Positions 6,512 to 15,797 of a stretch of DNA of 23,038 nt are shown here, piece after piece. A program made the position numbers and the translations under genes. Location: positions 1 to 23,038 of IMG/VR virus record IMGVR_UViG_3300045999_010126. One strand, given 5' to 3'. The notes under the pieces were generated by a model, which worked only from the letters and a program-made list of their open reading frames with translations, was not told the DNA's origin and searched no databases. The stretch's first letter is position 1, and every line of letters starts with the position of its first letter. The DNA is from a virus.

Positions 6512-8881
6512 ATGGCTGATAAGGACGAAATAAAAAAACGCATAAAAGAAGAAATTGCTCGCCTTGATAAGGAAAGTGCTAAAGCATATCAAGAGAAATT
6601 AAAAGCTCTTAATGCGATTAATGCGTCTCTTGACACATATGAATCTCTTTTAAGCAACATTAAAAATGAGGTTGCTGATATAAATAAAGGTTTTTCTGGG
6701 ATACTAGGTGAAATTAAAGCAATAGTTGGTGAATTAGAAAAAGGAAATAAGTCTACAAAAGATGTTACTAAAGCATTTAAGGGGCTTGAATCTATAGCCT
6801 CAAAACTTAAATACGATCAACAAGGGTATAACGAGTTAAGTTTAGAACAACTAAAGAATGAAAAATCTAAACTTGGCATTTTAGAAAACCAAGCAAGAGC
6901 AGCAGCAAAACAATTAGCTCAAGATAAAGGTATTGTAGATCTTGCTAAAACCAATTTATCTTTTAGACGCGACCTCACAGACGAAGAAAGAGCTATTCTT
7001 GAAGCTGCTAAAGAAGGTTTTACTATATATGAAGAAACTAATAAACTTCTTAAAGAAAGAATTAAAGAAGAAGAAAAAATAAATAGAAAATTAGGCCTTA
7101 CTGGGGTTTTACTTCATGGTATGGGTAAAATACCAATAGTAGGTCCATTACTTAAAACTAATGAAGCTTTAGATGCTGCTAAAGAAAAAGCTAAAGCCGG
7201 AGGGAATGCTTTTACCATAATGGGTACTGCTGCAGCTAGTATGGGAAAAGGCTTATTAACATCTTTAATGGATCCTTTAACAACTATAGGTTTAATTGTT
7301 AAAGCTTTCCAATTTTTAATAGAATTAGGATTTAAAGTAGACAAAACCCAAACAGAATTAGCTAAATCCTTCTCACTTTCTTCTGATAGTGCTGAAAGGA
7401 TGTATCAAAGTTTTAACGATATCCAAGCAACTAATCAACCTATGGTAAAAGGATTAGAGGTTGCTTTGTTAAATACTACTCGTATGGCTGGAGCTGCTAA
7501 CGAGTTAGGCCAAGCATTTGGAGGAGCTTTAGTTCCTACTAGATCACAAATAGAAAACCAAATAGTTTTAACTAAACAAATTGGCCTCTCAGTAGAAGAA
7601 GCTAATGAGCTACAAAAATTAGCATTTCAAAATAAGATGTCTGCAGATGATATTACTCAGGAAGTATTATCTCAAACTAAAGCTTATAGAAACCAAACCG
7701 GAGTCCAATTAAACAATAAAAAAATACTACAAGAAATATCTAAAGTTTCAGGGCAATTACGTTTGCAGTATGGTAATAGTGTTAAAGAATTAACATCTGC
7801 TGTAGTACAAACCCAAAAATTAGGAATATCTTTAGAACAAAGTAAAAAAATTGCTGAAGGATTACTTAACTTTGAGGAATCAATTGAAAACGAATTATCA
7901 GCAGAATTATTAATTGGGAGAGATCTTAACCTAGAACAAGCTCGTTTACTAGCACTTAATGGAAAATCAGCAGAAGCGGTTGCTTTATTATCTCAAGAAA
8001 TGGGGGGATCGGCAGCATTTGCTGCTATGAATGTTATCCAACAAGAACAATTAGCTAAAGCATTGGGAATGAATGCTGATGAGATGGCTGATATGATGAT
8101 ATATCAAGAACAATTAAATAGTTTAGGAGAAATTCAATCCCAATTAATTAAAGATAGAATTGAAGAATTAGAAAAACAAGGCAGAACCGAAGAAGCCCAA
8201 CAGCTCCAGAGAGATATATCTAATGGAGTAGCAGCTGAAGAAGCTCTTAAACGGATAGATGAACAAACCAAATTTAATGAATCTATTGAAAAATTAAAAT
8301 TGTTACTTGCCGATGTTGTTGACGGTCCTGCACAAGCGTTAGTTAAAGGTATTACATATTTAGTAAGTAATTCTAGTGTTTTATTAGGTATAATAAAAAA
8401 TATTGGTATTGCTTTTGTCGCTATTAAAGTTGGTGGTATATTAAGTAGCCTAGCTACTATGGTTGCTAGCTTATCAGCAGGAGCAGCAGCTGCTTTTTCC
8501 ATCGCTAGTGCTTTAACTCTTGGAATTGGGTTAATTGCTATTACTGCTGCTGTAGGATCTGCTATATATTCTCTTCAATCACAAAAAGAAGAAGTAGCAA
8601 CAGTCCCTGAACCTAAAAATATACCTGGAGTTAAACTAGCTAAAGGTGGTGTCGTAAAAAGCAGAATAGATAATGCTACTATAGGTGAAGCAGGACCAGA
8701 AGCTATTGTCCCATTAAGCTCCCCAGCAGCTCAACAAATGATGGGTGGAGGGCCTATTCAAGTAACGGTTTATGGTCAAATAGATAAACAAACATTATTT
8801 AGTTTTATAGCAGAAGGTGAAAGAACAAACTCTAATAATCTAGGATCTGAAAGACAAATAAACAATAGAGGAATTCAATAA
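6512..8881 (+). CDS. Tail tape measure protein
   Basis: 789 residues. The first roughly 190 are strongly helical and charged, with coiled-coil character (KDEIKKRIKEEIARLDKES, LLKERIKEEEKINRK). The middle is long and helical, and a hydrophobic stretch lies at about 613-686 (ILSSLATMVASLSAGAAAAF, ALTLGIGLIAITAAVGSAIY). Residues 712-737 carry GGVV...ATIGEAGPEAIVPLS, a motif seen near the C-terminus of many tape measure proteins. Such proteins set tail length and pass into the host envelope during DNA injection. Its length, position after the assembly genes and before the baseplate genes, and its own late-type box agree. The C-terminal motif is more usual in siphovirus and P2/Mu-like tape measures than in T4 gp29. 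Confidence 0.9.
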   Translation: MADKDEIKKRIKEEIARLDKESAKAYQEKLKALNAINASLDTYESLLSNIKNEVADINKGFSGILGEIKAIVGELEKGNKSTKDVTKAFKGLESIASKLKYDQQGYNELSLEQLKNEKSKLGILENQARAAAKQLAQDKGIVDLAKTNLSFRRDLTDEERAILEAAKEGFTIYEETNKLLKERIKEEEKINRKLGLTGVLLHGMGKIPIVGPLLKTNEALDAAKEKAKAGGNAFTIMGTAAASMGKGLLTSLMDPLTTIGLIVKAFQFLIELGFKVDKTQTELAKSFSLSSDSAERMYQSFNDIQATNQPMVKGLEVALLNTTRMAGAANELGQAFGGALVPTRSQIENQIVLTKQIGLSVEEANELQKLAFQNKMSADDITQEVLSQTKAYRNQTGVQLNNKKILQEISKVSGQLRLQYGNSVKELTSAVVQTQKLGISLEQSKKIAEGLLNFEESIENELSAELLIGRDLNLEQARLLALNGKSAEAVALLSQEMGGSAAFAAMNVIQQEQLAKALGMNADEMADMMIYQEQLNSLGEIQSQLIKDRIEELEKQGRTEEAQQLQRDISNGVAAEEALKRIDEQTKFNESIEKLKLLLADVVDGPAQALVKGITYLVSNSSVLLGIIKNIGIAFVAIKVGGILSSLATMVASLSAGAAAAFSIASALTLGIGLIAITAAVGSAIYSLQSQKEEVATVPEPKNIPGVKLAKGGVVKSRIDNATIGEAGPEAIVPLSSPAAQQMMGGGPIQVTVYGQIDKQTLFSFIAEGERTNSNNLGSERQINNRGIQ

Positions 8882-8884
8882 TAT

Positions 8885-8900
8885 AATATTTATAATAAAA
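8885..8900 (+). promoter_or_regulatory. Putative late promoter box for the baseplate operon
   Basis: An exact copy of aatatttataataaaa, 10 bases before ATG 8911. The genes from 8911 to 15772 follow with gaps of only 2-12 bases and no other clear box or terminator, so this site may drive all five. Confidence 0.55.
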
Positions 8901-8910
8901 ACAAATCATT

Positions 8911-9210
8911 ATGGGACTATTAGACAAATTAACTACACAAGGCTCAACTTTAAGTCAATATGATGGGGGTATTATTCCTGTAAACCCTTTAGCTACTAAT
9001 CAATCAAATCTTCATGCTAATTTATCAGGCCAACCTGGATATTCATTAGATGGGGCTAATACAAGTACTGTTACTGCTCAATACAATGCATATGATGATG
9101 GAGTACCTAACCAAATCCCACTCCCATCTTTACTAGATACAAATGGAGTTGTCCCCCCAATATCAGCAGGAGGACAAGCATTGCCATACTTGAACAACTT
9201 ACCTCAGTAG
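8911..9210 (+). CDS. Small virion-associated protein of unknown function (99 aa)
   Basis: 99 residues, low in charge and rich in Gly, Pro, Asn, Ser and Leu, with no membrane segment or known motif. Its first residues, MGLLDKLTTQGSTL, resemble the start of the next gene, MGILDKLNSGDTGL, so the two share an N-terminal tag. The rest (DGGIIPVNPLATNQSNL, QYNAYDDGVPNQIPLPS) looks extended rather than globular. It is the first gene of the baseplate operon, 7 bases upstream of the tube-cap-like gene and directly behind a late-type box, so a minor baseplate or tail-tip component is likely. I do not recognise a family. Confidence 0.7.
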   Translation: MGLLDKLTTQGSTLSQYDGGIIPVNPLATNQSNLHANLSGQPGYSLDGANTSTVTAQYNAYDDGVPNQIPLPSLLDTNGVVPPISAGGQALPYLNNLPQ

Positions 9211-9217
9211 TATTTAA

Positions 9218-11161
9218 ATGGGGATTTTAGATAAATTAAATAGTGGGGACACTGGGCTTAAGTCTCTTCCATATGGTAAAGATAGACCAAATGGAGGGAG
9301 TAGTAATCAACCTTATATTCGCATTCCCTTCCCTGAAGATGCTAAAGCAAGTACTTCAATTAATTTTATAGCCCCCCAAATTAGCATTGGGTACAATGCT
9401 TTTTCTGTAGGATTTGATTTCACCTCAGGTAATTTATTTCCTTATTTATATTCTCAAATTAAATCGGGTTTTAATGCAATTAGATATAACCCTCAAGATT
9501 GGGGCCCTGACTTTTTAACTAGAGGAAATCTTTTTGGATTTTTAAGAGCATCAGATGATGTTAAAAGATTAACTAAATATTTTTTTGACTTTAAAAGTTC
9601 AAGTGCTCTTTTATTTATTGCTAAACAAGAAATTTTATCTAAAGCAGCAGTAAGAACCGAAGCATCTATTGGAATACTTAATGAAGGAGCATACACTCCT
9701 TTATCTACAGTTGCCCAAGCTGGAGTTAGTATTTTAGGATTCCACTTAAAAAAACAAGGACTTGACCCTACAGGAACTTTCCCCGGTTTATCTATAAAAG
9801 GATATCAAGAATCAATAATTAAAGAACAAAAATTAGGAGTTGATCCTTTACCTAAAGAAAATAGACTTTATAATTTATATGCTAGTATAGCTCTTAATGA
9901 GACTACAAAAGAAGTTAAAGGGTTTAAATTAAATAATGGTGATGTTTTAATTTCTTATAAAGGAGGCCCTGGGTCTTTAGTAGGTATAGGAAATACTAAA
10001 ATAAAATTTGCTACTTCTAACATTAACATTCCTGTTAAAACATTAGCTAATACTGCTATTGGAAATAACTTAGATTCTTCGTTATATAAAACATGGGATA
10101 GTAAAAAACTTTTAGAACAACCTACTAATCCTGATGTTAAAACACTTAATGATTTTAGACAAGTTTTAGACCCTGAAGGAAAATACCAAAATACCTTCCT
10201 AAGTAAATCCCCTATCTACACTACTAAAAATATTGAAGACAACATAGGACTAAGTAACCCAGGAAGCAGAAAAAATAGATCAAACTATGATAAAGGAGCA
10301 TTAGACCAGAATGGGGTTTCTTTAGGAGCTGTAGATAAAGTAAATTTTTCTCCTATATATAAATCTTCATCTAATGAAGGAAGTAAATATTATAGTGATC
10401 CTCAATACAAAGACTTAATTCCATTTTTTATAGCTATTTTAAATAATGATATACAAGACGATGGAAAAACTTATAAAAAATACATCCATTTTAGAGCATT
10501 TATTGACTCTATTTCTGATTCGTTTAATGCAGATTGGAAATCTATAGAGTATATGGGTAGAGCTGAAAAATTCTACAAATATGGTGGGTTTGATAGGAAA
10601 ATGCAAATGGCATTTACTGTAGCAGCCCAATCTAGGAATGAAATTAATGAAATGTACAATAAGCTAAATTTCTTAGCTTCATCCTTGGCTCCTGAATATT
10701 TAGATAGTATATCCCAAGGGTATATGACAGGAAATATAGCATACATAACAGTAGGAGGTTATATCCATGAACAACCTGGTATAATAACATCTTTAGATTT
10801 TGACATACCTGAAGAATCTCCATGGGAAATAGGTATAGATGTAAATGGAGATGACACTCAAGGAACAGAAGCAGGAAGAAAAGAAGTTAGGCAACTCCCT
10901 CATATTATAAGAGTAAAACTTAACTTTACCCCAATACATAAATTTAGACCTGAAAAAGTAGTATTTGAACCAGACATAGATGCTAGTGGGAACCTTGTCC
11001 CTAACAGCACATTACTTAGAAACCCTGGCCCCCAATTATTTATTGATCAAAGAAGAAAAGAAAAAGATAACACTAGTTTAAATTCAGCAGATTCATCAAT
11101 AAATAAACAAGAAGGTACCCCTAATAGTCCTGCAAACTATACTTATGATAATCTTACATAA
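9218..11161 (+). CDS. Baseplate protein, probable tail-tube cap/initiator (gp48/gp54-like)
   Basis: 647 residues. The C-terminal third (about residues 420-580) has the pattern IHFRAFIDSISDSFNADW, YMGRAEKFYKYGGFDRKMQM, a Tyr/Asn-rich helix (NEINEMYNKLNFLAS), ITVGGYIHEQPGIITSLDFD, PEESPWEIGID and RVKLNFTPIHKF. I associate this with baseplate or tube-initiator proteins of the gp48/gp54 type in myoviruses. The N-terminal two thirds are unfamiliar and begin with the MGILDKL tag shared with the upstream 99-aa protein. Position between the tape measure gene and the gp53-like gene fits a protein that nucleates tube growth on the baseplate. The leader has no Shine-Dalgarno motif. The structural role is well supported; the exact T4 equivalent is uncertain. 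Confidence 0.65.
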   Translation: MGILDKLNSGDTGLKSLPYGKDRPNGGSSNQPYIRIPFPEDAKASTSINFIAPQISIGYNAFSVGFDFTSGNLFPYLYSQIKSGFNAIRYNPQDWGPDFLTRGNLFGFLRASDDVKRLTKYFFDFKSSSALLFIAKQEILSKAAVRTEASIGILNEGAYTPLSTVAQAGVSILGFHLKKQGLDPTGTFPGLSIKGYQESIIKEQKLGVDPLPKENRLYNLYASIALNETTKEVKGFKLNNGDVLISYKGGPGSLVGIGNTKIKFATSNINIPVKTLANTAIGNNLDSSLYKTWDSKKLLEQPTNPDVKTLNDFRQVLDPEGKYQNTFLSKSPIYTTKNIEDNIGLSNPGSRKNRSNYDKGALDQNGVSLGAVDKVNFSPIYKSSSNEGSKYYSDPQYKDLIPFFIAILNNDIQDDGKTYKKYIHFRAFIDSISDSFNADWKSIEYMGRAEKFYKYGGFDRKMQMAFTVAAQSRNEINEMYNKLNFLASSLAPEYLDSISQGYMTGNIAYITVGGYIHEQPGIITSLDFDIPEESPWEIGIDVNGDDTQGTEAGRKEVRQLPHIIRVKLNFTPIHKFRPEKVVFEPDIDASGNLVPNSTLLRNPGPQLFIDQRRKEKDNTSLNSADSSINKQEGTPNSPANYTYDNLT

Positions 11162-11173
11162 TAAAATTTAGTT

Positions 11174-11488
11174 ATGGCACGATACAATGGAATTCCTATA
11201 TTTTTAGCAACAGATGACCCTAAAAGAAGGTTTATAAACGTTAAATACCCTTCAATCCCCCTTGCTTCTGATGATACTTATGTGTATGTTAGCCAAGGTG
11301 ATAGGTATGATACTTTGGCACTTTCATTCTATAATGATACTTCATTATGGTGGGTTATTAATAGATCTAACCCTTCCCAACCTTCAGACTCATTATATCC
11401 AAATGTTGGAACCCAAATTAGAATACCATCTTCTAGGCGAGTAGCCTTAATAGTAAATCAATATGAAACCTTAAATGGGATAAGATAA
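11174..11488 (+). CDS. Baseplate wedge protein, gp53-like with LysM-type domain
   Basis: 104 residues. The core YVYVSQGDRYDTLALSFYNDTSLWWVINRSNP is the LysM-like pattern (hydrophobic strand, GDR.D.LA helix, W.I...N helix), followed by PNVGTQIRIPS, the usual closing strand of LysM repeats. T4 gp53 and several short baseplate proteins have this fold and clamp the wedges around the hub. The N-terminal 30 residues (YNGIPIFLATDDPKRRFINV) are extended. The ATG at 11174 is preceded by tagtt with no Shine-Dalgarno motif. It sits between the tube-cap-like and hub genes, 12 bases after one and 4 bases before the other, so all are likely co-translated. Confidence 0.7.
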   Translation: MARYNGIPIFLATDDPKRRFINVKYPSIPLASDDTYVYVSQGDRYDTLALSFYNDTSLWWVINRSNPSQPSDSLYPNVGTQIRIPSSRRVALIVNQYETLNGIR

Positions 11489-11492
11489 AGTT

Positions 11493-14400
11493 ATGGCAAA
11501 TATAATAGGAGAACCTCTTAAAGCATATGTTGCAAATCAAATAAATGCAAGACAAAAACTTCATGGGAGTGGGGTTTTTAAAACAATCCCTAATTCTTCA
11601 ACAAACGATAATAGTAGTTTATATTCACTATTTGAAAATTATTCAAGAAACGAAGACCAAATAAGCACTCTAAATTCTAATACAGCTTGGATAAAATTAG
11701 CTTCTGGAGTTTCTTTAAATGGAAATGAAGGGATTCAACGTTTAAAAGATATAGGATTTTTAGATGAAGAAATTCCTCAACTTTTAGGAGATTCTTTAGC
11801 TAAAAATTTTATTCTTTATGGAGGAACTGCAACCTGGGGAACTAATGGTTATGGAAATATTGCAACAACCCAAAGGCAAGGATTTTTAGAAAATTTTAAC
11901 CCTAACAGCTCCTACATGTATAGTTACACCCCAGTAACTGTAAAAAACCCAACAACAGGTAAAAATGAACAAGTAAAAGCTGCTGATTTTGGATATAGCC
12001 CAATGCCGGGTATAGTAAGTGCTGAAATAAAATCATTAAATAGAGGATCATTAGAAAAAGCATTTATAAAAATAAAAGCTAATGATAGAAGACAACTAGA
12101 TATTCTTGATATTCTATATATGAGATTAGGATATACTGTTTTACTTGAATGGGGGCATAGTTTATATACTACTGATGGAGAAAATAAAAAAAGGGTAAAC
12201 AAAACCCTAATTGAAGATAAGTTTTTTCAAGTTGGAGAGGCTAGTTCATACTTTGATTTTATGGGGGTTGGTGGGTTAAGCCTAATAGAATCATATAGAA
12301 ATGAATATGCAGGAAATTACGACGGGATGTTAGCCGTAGTCTCTAATTTTAGTTGGACTTTTAATCCTGATGGCTCCTATGATATAGACCTAACTTTAAT
12401 TAGTATGGGAGACGTTATAGAGTCTTTAAAAAGTAATGTTTCTATTGATTCTACCCTAGCTAGTGCTATTAATACAGTTACAACATCTTCAGAAAGCAAT
12501 GACCCTGTACTAGAACAAAGTAGAAGTACTAATATAATATCATCAGCACTTTACATATATAAATTATTAGGATATACTTACCCTGCAAAACCAGTATCAA
12601 TTACAACAGCTGATGCTCAAAAGTATGAGATAGGTCGTATTTTAAATCCCCCATCTGGTGTAACTATTCTCCAAGAAACTTTTGAATTCTATTACCGCGC
12701 CCCTAACCCATATGATGGAGTCTCACTCGCTGTATCTATAGGCACCAGACAAACTTTTACTAGCCTAGACCCAGATAATGAAGCCCGCTTATACATCCAA
12801 ACCCTTCCAGAATATATTGAAAAAACTAAATCATCAGAAACAGTCGTCCAAGCTATTGGGGGCATATTAGTTATTGATTCTGGTGGAAAAAGCCATTGGT
12901 TTAGTTTTACTAAACTTTCTTCTAATGTTTCAAATACAATACCTAACCCTTTAGATACTTCTATAATAGGAGATGCTATAGTAATCAATACCGATACTAC
13001 TAAATGTTATTATTTAAGATTTGGGTATTTATTGCAATTTCTTCAAGAAAAAATCATCCCTGTTATAAAAGGGACTAGTAACCCACCATTAACTAAAATA
13101 GATTATGATGTTAGTACTAATAAAATGTATTTTATTTCTAACCAAATTTCTTTAGATCCTAGGGTATGTTTAGTTAGAAATGATTCCTTTTTAAAATCTA
13201 ATGGAAACTTTGCCCCTTCTTTTACAGCTTTAAACCCTTTTACAGATAAAGACTCTTCAGGAACTAGAACAAAAAATTCAAATGTAGCATACCCAATGAA
13301 TATTTATTTAAACTTTGAATTTATTATTTCAAGTTTAAACAACAACACTAATGAAAAAGGAGATGTAAGTATTTATGGACTCATTTCATCCATTTGCTCA
13401 GGTATAAACAAAACTTTAGGAGGAATAAATAATCTTGAACCGGTAATTGATAAAAATACTAATGTCCTTAAAATTATAGATTCTACTCCAATTCCTGGAG
13501 TGTCTTGTCCTGACGCTTCAACCCCATATGATCTTAATTTGTTTGGATATTACCAAATTGATAAATCTAAAAGAACAAATGCCGAAATAGCAGAATATAC
13601 TTCTACATTTGTTAGAAAAGTAGACTTAAAAACAGCTATTACTCCTGAATATGCTACTATGGTTACAATAGGGGCAACAGCTGGAGGCTATGTTAAAGGG
13701 ACAGAAGCAACCGCTTTTTCAAGGTGGAATTTAGGATTAAAAGATAGATTTAAAAATGAAGTTGTTGCCCCTAACCCCCCATCATCTACAACTACATCAG
13801 GATTGGATGAAGCAGAATACAATTATGCTACTCAATTTTTAAGAAAAAAATTCCAATGTTATGGGTTTAATGACCCCCCAACAATAGCTGGAAGTGTTCT
13901 TTCCCCAGGTATAGATACATCTAATATTAGAGTAAACAACTTATTAGGCGATGTTAACCCAGAAGTTATAGAAAAAAATTTATCTGTTGTTACTGAATTT
14001 TACAAATATTTAATAGCTAAAAAAGGGCAAAAATCTCAACAAGCAGGTACTATTGGATTTATTCCATTTAAATTAGGAATTAATATGGATGGTATTTCTG
14101 GTATTAAAATATATAATAAACTTGAAGTAAATTCTAAATTTTTGCCTACTAAATATGGAGATACTTTAAATTTTATTATAACAGGTGTAAACCATAGTCT
14201 TAAAGATAATGATTGGGAAACTAATTTAGAAACCATTGTAATGCCTAAAACTTCTACAATAGATTCTTTAGATCTTAATTTAGCTACTATTAAAGAAATA
14301 ATAAAAAAGCTTGAAGCCTCAGAAGCACTTATATGCACCCCAGAAGCATCTGCTGGAACCTTAGGAACTAATCCTTCAGCCGCTTTAAGAAATCCAAATG

Positions 14401-15107
14401 CACTTTCATTATCAAAAATATCAGCTATAGAACAAAAAGCAAAACAATCCTTAGAAGATGCTGAACTTTATTGGAGGCCTAAAAATGAAGCAATTGCAGA
14501 CCAAATAAAAGCTAGCACCCCTCTTAGATTAGCTATAGTAAGAGCAGCAGCTTCATATGTTGGTCAAACAGAATCTAACAAAGGAGATAACCTCCAATTC
14601 TGTGACCCAGTATTTGAAACTGCTATGAAAGACATAGGATGGAGTTCAGGACTTATGTGGTGTTCTCTATTTGCTAAAAGAGTTTGGAAAGATGCATATT
14701 ACTCTGGGAATAATGTAATATCCTCAGGGATCCCCGATGCAACAACTAAAGAAATATGGACAACTACTTTAAAAAATGGGGCATTAATAGCTTCATCTGG
14801 ACAACAAATTATGAATAACTTTGCCAATGTACAAATAAATTCAAAATCAACTAGAAAAGCAATTACTCTTAATGAAGCAATAACTGGAGCTAAACCATTA
14901 CTTCCTGGGGACATGTTTAGAGCAGATATAGGCCACACTGGAATTGTAGTATCTGCAGCTTATGGACCTGGGGGAAAAGTAACAAATATAGGGGGTATTG
15001 ATGGTAATTGTTTAAATAAAGTTTGTTACCAACCAAGCATGGGATTCGCCTCTATAGGAGTAAATTATAAGTATACAAGTTACGATTTTGCTCAAGTAAT
15101 TTTTTAA
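11493..15107 (+). CDS. Baseplate hub protein with C-terminal cysteine-peptidase/amidase-like lysin domain
   Basis: 1204 residues. The N-terminal part (MPGIVSAEIKSLNRGSLEKA, DILDILYMRLGYTVLLEWG, VVSNFSWTFNPDGSYDIDL) and a segment near 850-920 (GFIPFKLGINMDGISGIKI, ITGVNHSLKDNDWETNLET) look like a tail hub protein that caps the tube. The last roughly 190 residues form a separate domain like CHAP/NlpC-type cell-wall hydrolases: RAAASYVGQTE, then GLMWCSLFAKRVW with candidate nucleophile Cys1057, PGDMFRADIGHTGIVVS with His1148, and IGGIDGN with Asp1170 or Asn1172 as the third residue. By analogy to T4 gp5, whose lysozyme opens the cell wall, this domain probably cuts peptidoglycan during entry. 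A Lys/Ala/Glu-rich helical linker precedes it (about 970-1010). The domain fusion is clear; the bond cut is not known. Confidence 0.8.
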   Translation: MANIIGEPLKAYVANQINARQKLHGSGVFKTIPNSSTNDNSSLYSLFENYSRNEDQISTLNSNTAWIKLASGVSLNGNEGIQRLKDIGFLDEEIPQLLGDSLAKNFILYGGTATWGTNGYGNIATTQRQGFLENFNPNSSYMYSYTPVTVKNPTTGKNEQVKAADFGYSPMPGIVSAEIKSLNRGSLEKAFIKIKANDRRQLDILDILYMRLGYTVLLEWGHSLYTTDGENKKRVNKTLIEDKFFQVGEASSYFDFMGVGGLSLIESYRNEYAGNYDGMLAVVSNFSWTFNPDGSYDIDLTLISMGDVIESLKSNVSIDSTLASAINTVTTSSESNDPVLEQSRSTNIISSALYIYKLLGYTYPAKPVSITTADAQKYEIGRILNPPSGVTILQETFEFYYRAPNPYDGVSLAVSIGTRQTFTSLDPDNEARLYIQTLPEYIEKTKSSETVVQAIGGILVIDSGGKSHWFSFTKLSSNVSNTIPNPLDTSIIGDAIVINTDTTKCYYLRFGYLLQFLQEKIIPVIKGTSNPPLTKIDYDVSTNKMYFISNQISLDPRVCLVRNDSFLKSNGNFAPSFTALNPFTDKDSSGTRTKNSNVAYPMNIYLNFEFIISSLNNNTNEKGDVSIYGLISSICSGINKTLGGINNLEPVIDKNTNVLKIIDSTPIPGVSCPDASTPYDLNLFGYYQIDKSKRTNAEIAEYTSTFVRKVDLKTAITPEYATMVTIGATAGGYVKGTEATAFSRWNLGLKDRFKNEVVAPNPPSSTTTSGLDEAEYNYATQFLRKKFQCYGFNDPPTIAGSVLSPGIDTSNIRVNNLLGDVNPEVIEKNLSVVTEFYKYLIAKKGQKSQQAGTIGFIPFKLGINMDGISGIKIYNKLEVNSKFLPTKYGDTLNFIITGVNHSLKDNDWETNLETIVMPKTSTIDSLDLNLATIKEIIKKLEASEALICTPEASAGTLGTNPSAALRNPNALSLSKISAIEQKAKQSLEDAELYWRPKNEAIADQIKASTPLRLAIVRAAASYVGQTESNKGDNLQFCDPVFETAMKDIGWSSGLMWCSLFAKRVWKDAYYSGNNVISSGIPDATTKEIWTTTLKNGALIASSGQQIMNNFANVQINSKSTRKAITLNEAITGAKPLLPGDMFRADIGHTGIVVSAAYGPGGKVTNIGGIDGNCLNKVCYQPSMGFASIGVNYKYTSYDFAQVIF

Positions 15108-15109
15108 AA

Positions 15110-15772
15110 ATGGCATACTACCCAAAATCTCAAGTTAAAACAGACCTCTACACTAATGGAGGCCAATATGTGCTCTCTACTACCCAAGAAGAATACACAG
15201 GCTATTACTACGAAATATCCACAGGGCAAAAATACACAGGGAAAAACCCACAACAAGGTCCTAGCATATTGTTACAAAAATTAAGAAATTATATTAATGA
15301 TGTAAAATTACCAAATTCTTCTACTCCACAAGATAGTACTCCATTAATTATATATGATGATGATACTTTAATAATTGGAGATACTGTTTATGCTTCTCAA
15401 GTCCAACCTTCCGAATATTATAATTTAACTAATACATTTCCTGTAAGAAATATTCCTAAATCTAACCTTACTCTTCCAACAGACCAAGATAAACAAACAG
15501 GACAATTTACTAGATATTTTTGTAAAAAAACAAATGAAAATATATATTTAGAAATTTCAAAAACAACATATACCCAATTATCAACTAATTCTCCTGAAAT
15601 AGCATGGGATTTATATGCTCCTGTTTCATTACTATGGCAAATGAAAGGAGATAAAGAACAAGTATATAAAACTAACAAAACATTTGTTCAATTAATAGAA
15701 CAAAGACAAAAATGGTATGGTTTTACTCAATTCTTTCAAGATAAATTTTTAAAATATTATTTGGGATTGTAA
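15110..15772 (+). CDS. Probable structural protein of unknown role (220 aa)
   Basis: 220 residues, starting only 2 bases after the hub gene stop, so it is almost certainly translated with it. The N-terminal part holds PKSQVKTDLYTNGGQYVLS and YTGYYYEISTGQKYTGKNP, a Tyr/Gly-rich beta pattern. The middle has IIYDDDTLIIGDTVYASQ. The C-terminal part contains RYFCKKTNENIYLEISKTTY, then AWDLYAPVSLLWQMKGD and an aromatic tail (KWYGFTQFFQDKFLKYYLGL). From memory, proteins with this Y.GYY...G..YTG start occur in tail regions of marine T4-like phages, without assigned function. No signal peptide or membrane segment is seen. A baseplate or virion component is the likeliest role, by position only. Confidence 0.7.
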   Translation: MAYYPKSQVKTDLYTNGGQYVLSTTQEEYTGYYYEISTGQKYTGKNPQQGPSILLQKLRNYINDVKLPNSSTPQDSTPLIIYDDDTLIIGDTVYASQVQPSEYYNLTNTFPVRNIPKSNLTLPTDQDKQTGQFTRYFCKKTNENIYLEISKTTYTQLSTNSPEIAWDLYAPVSLLWQMKGDKEQVYKTNKTFVQLIEQRQKWYGFTQFFQDKFLKYYLGL

Positions 15773-15792
15773 AATTTTTTTTCTTATATTTA
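15761..15792 (+). promoter_or_regulatory. Host-type promoter before the DNA polymerase gene
   Basis: TTG at 15761-15763, then 21 bases, then TATATTTA at 15785-15792. ATG 15798 follows 5 bases later, so the message would be nearly leaderless. It overlaps the end of the structural operon and marks the switch to replication genes. Confidence 0.5.
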
Positions 15793-15797
15793 ACCTA

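Noticed and set aside
11262-11444. A 60-codon + strand frame inside the gp53-like gene.
   Set aside because: It is a shadow of the LysM-type gene, with no start context and an unlikely composition rich in Met, Leu and Ile.
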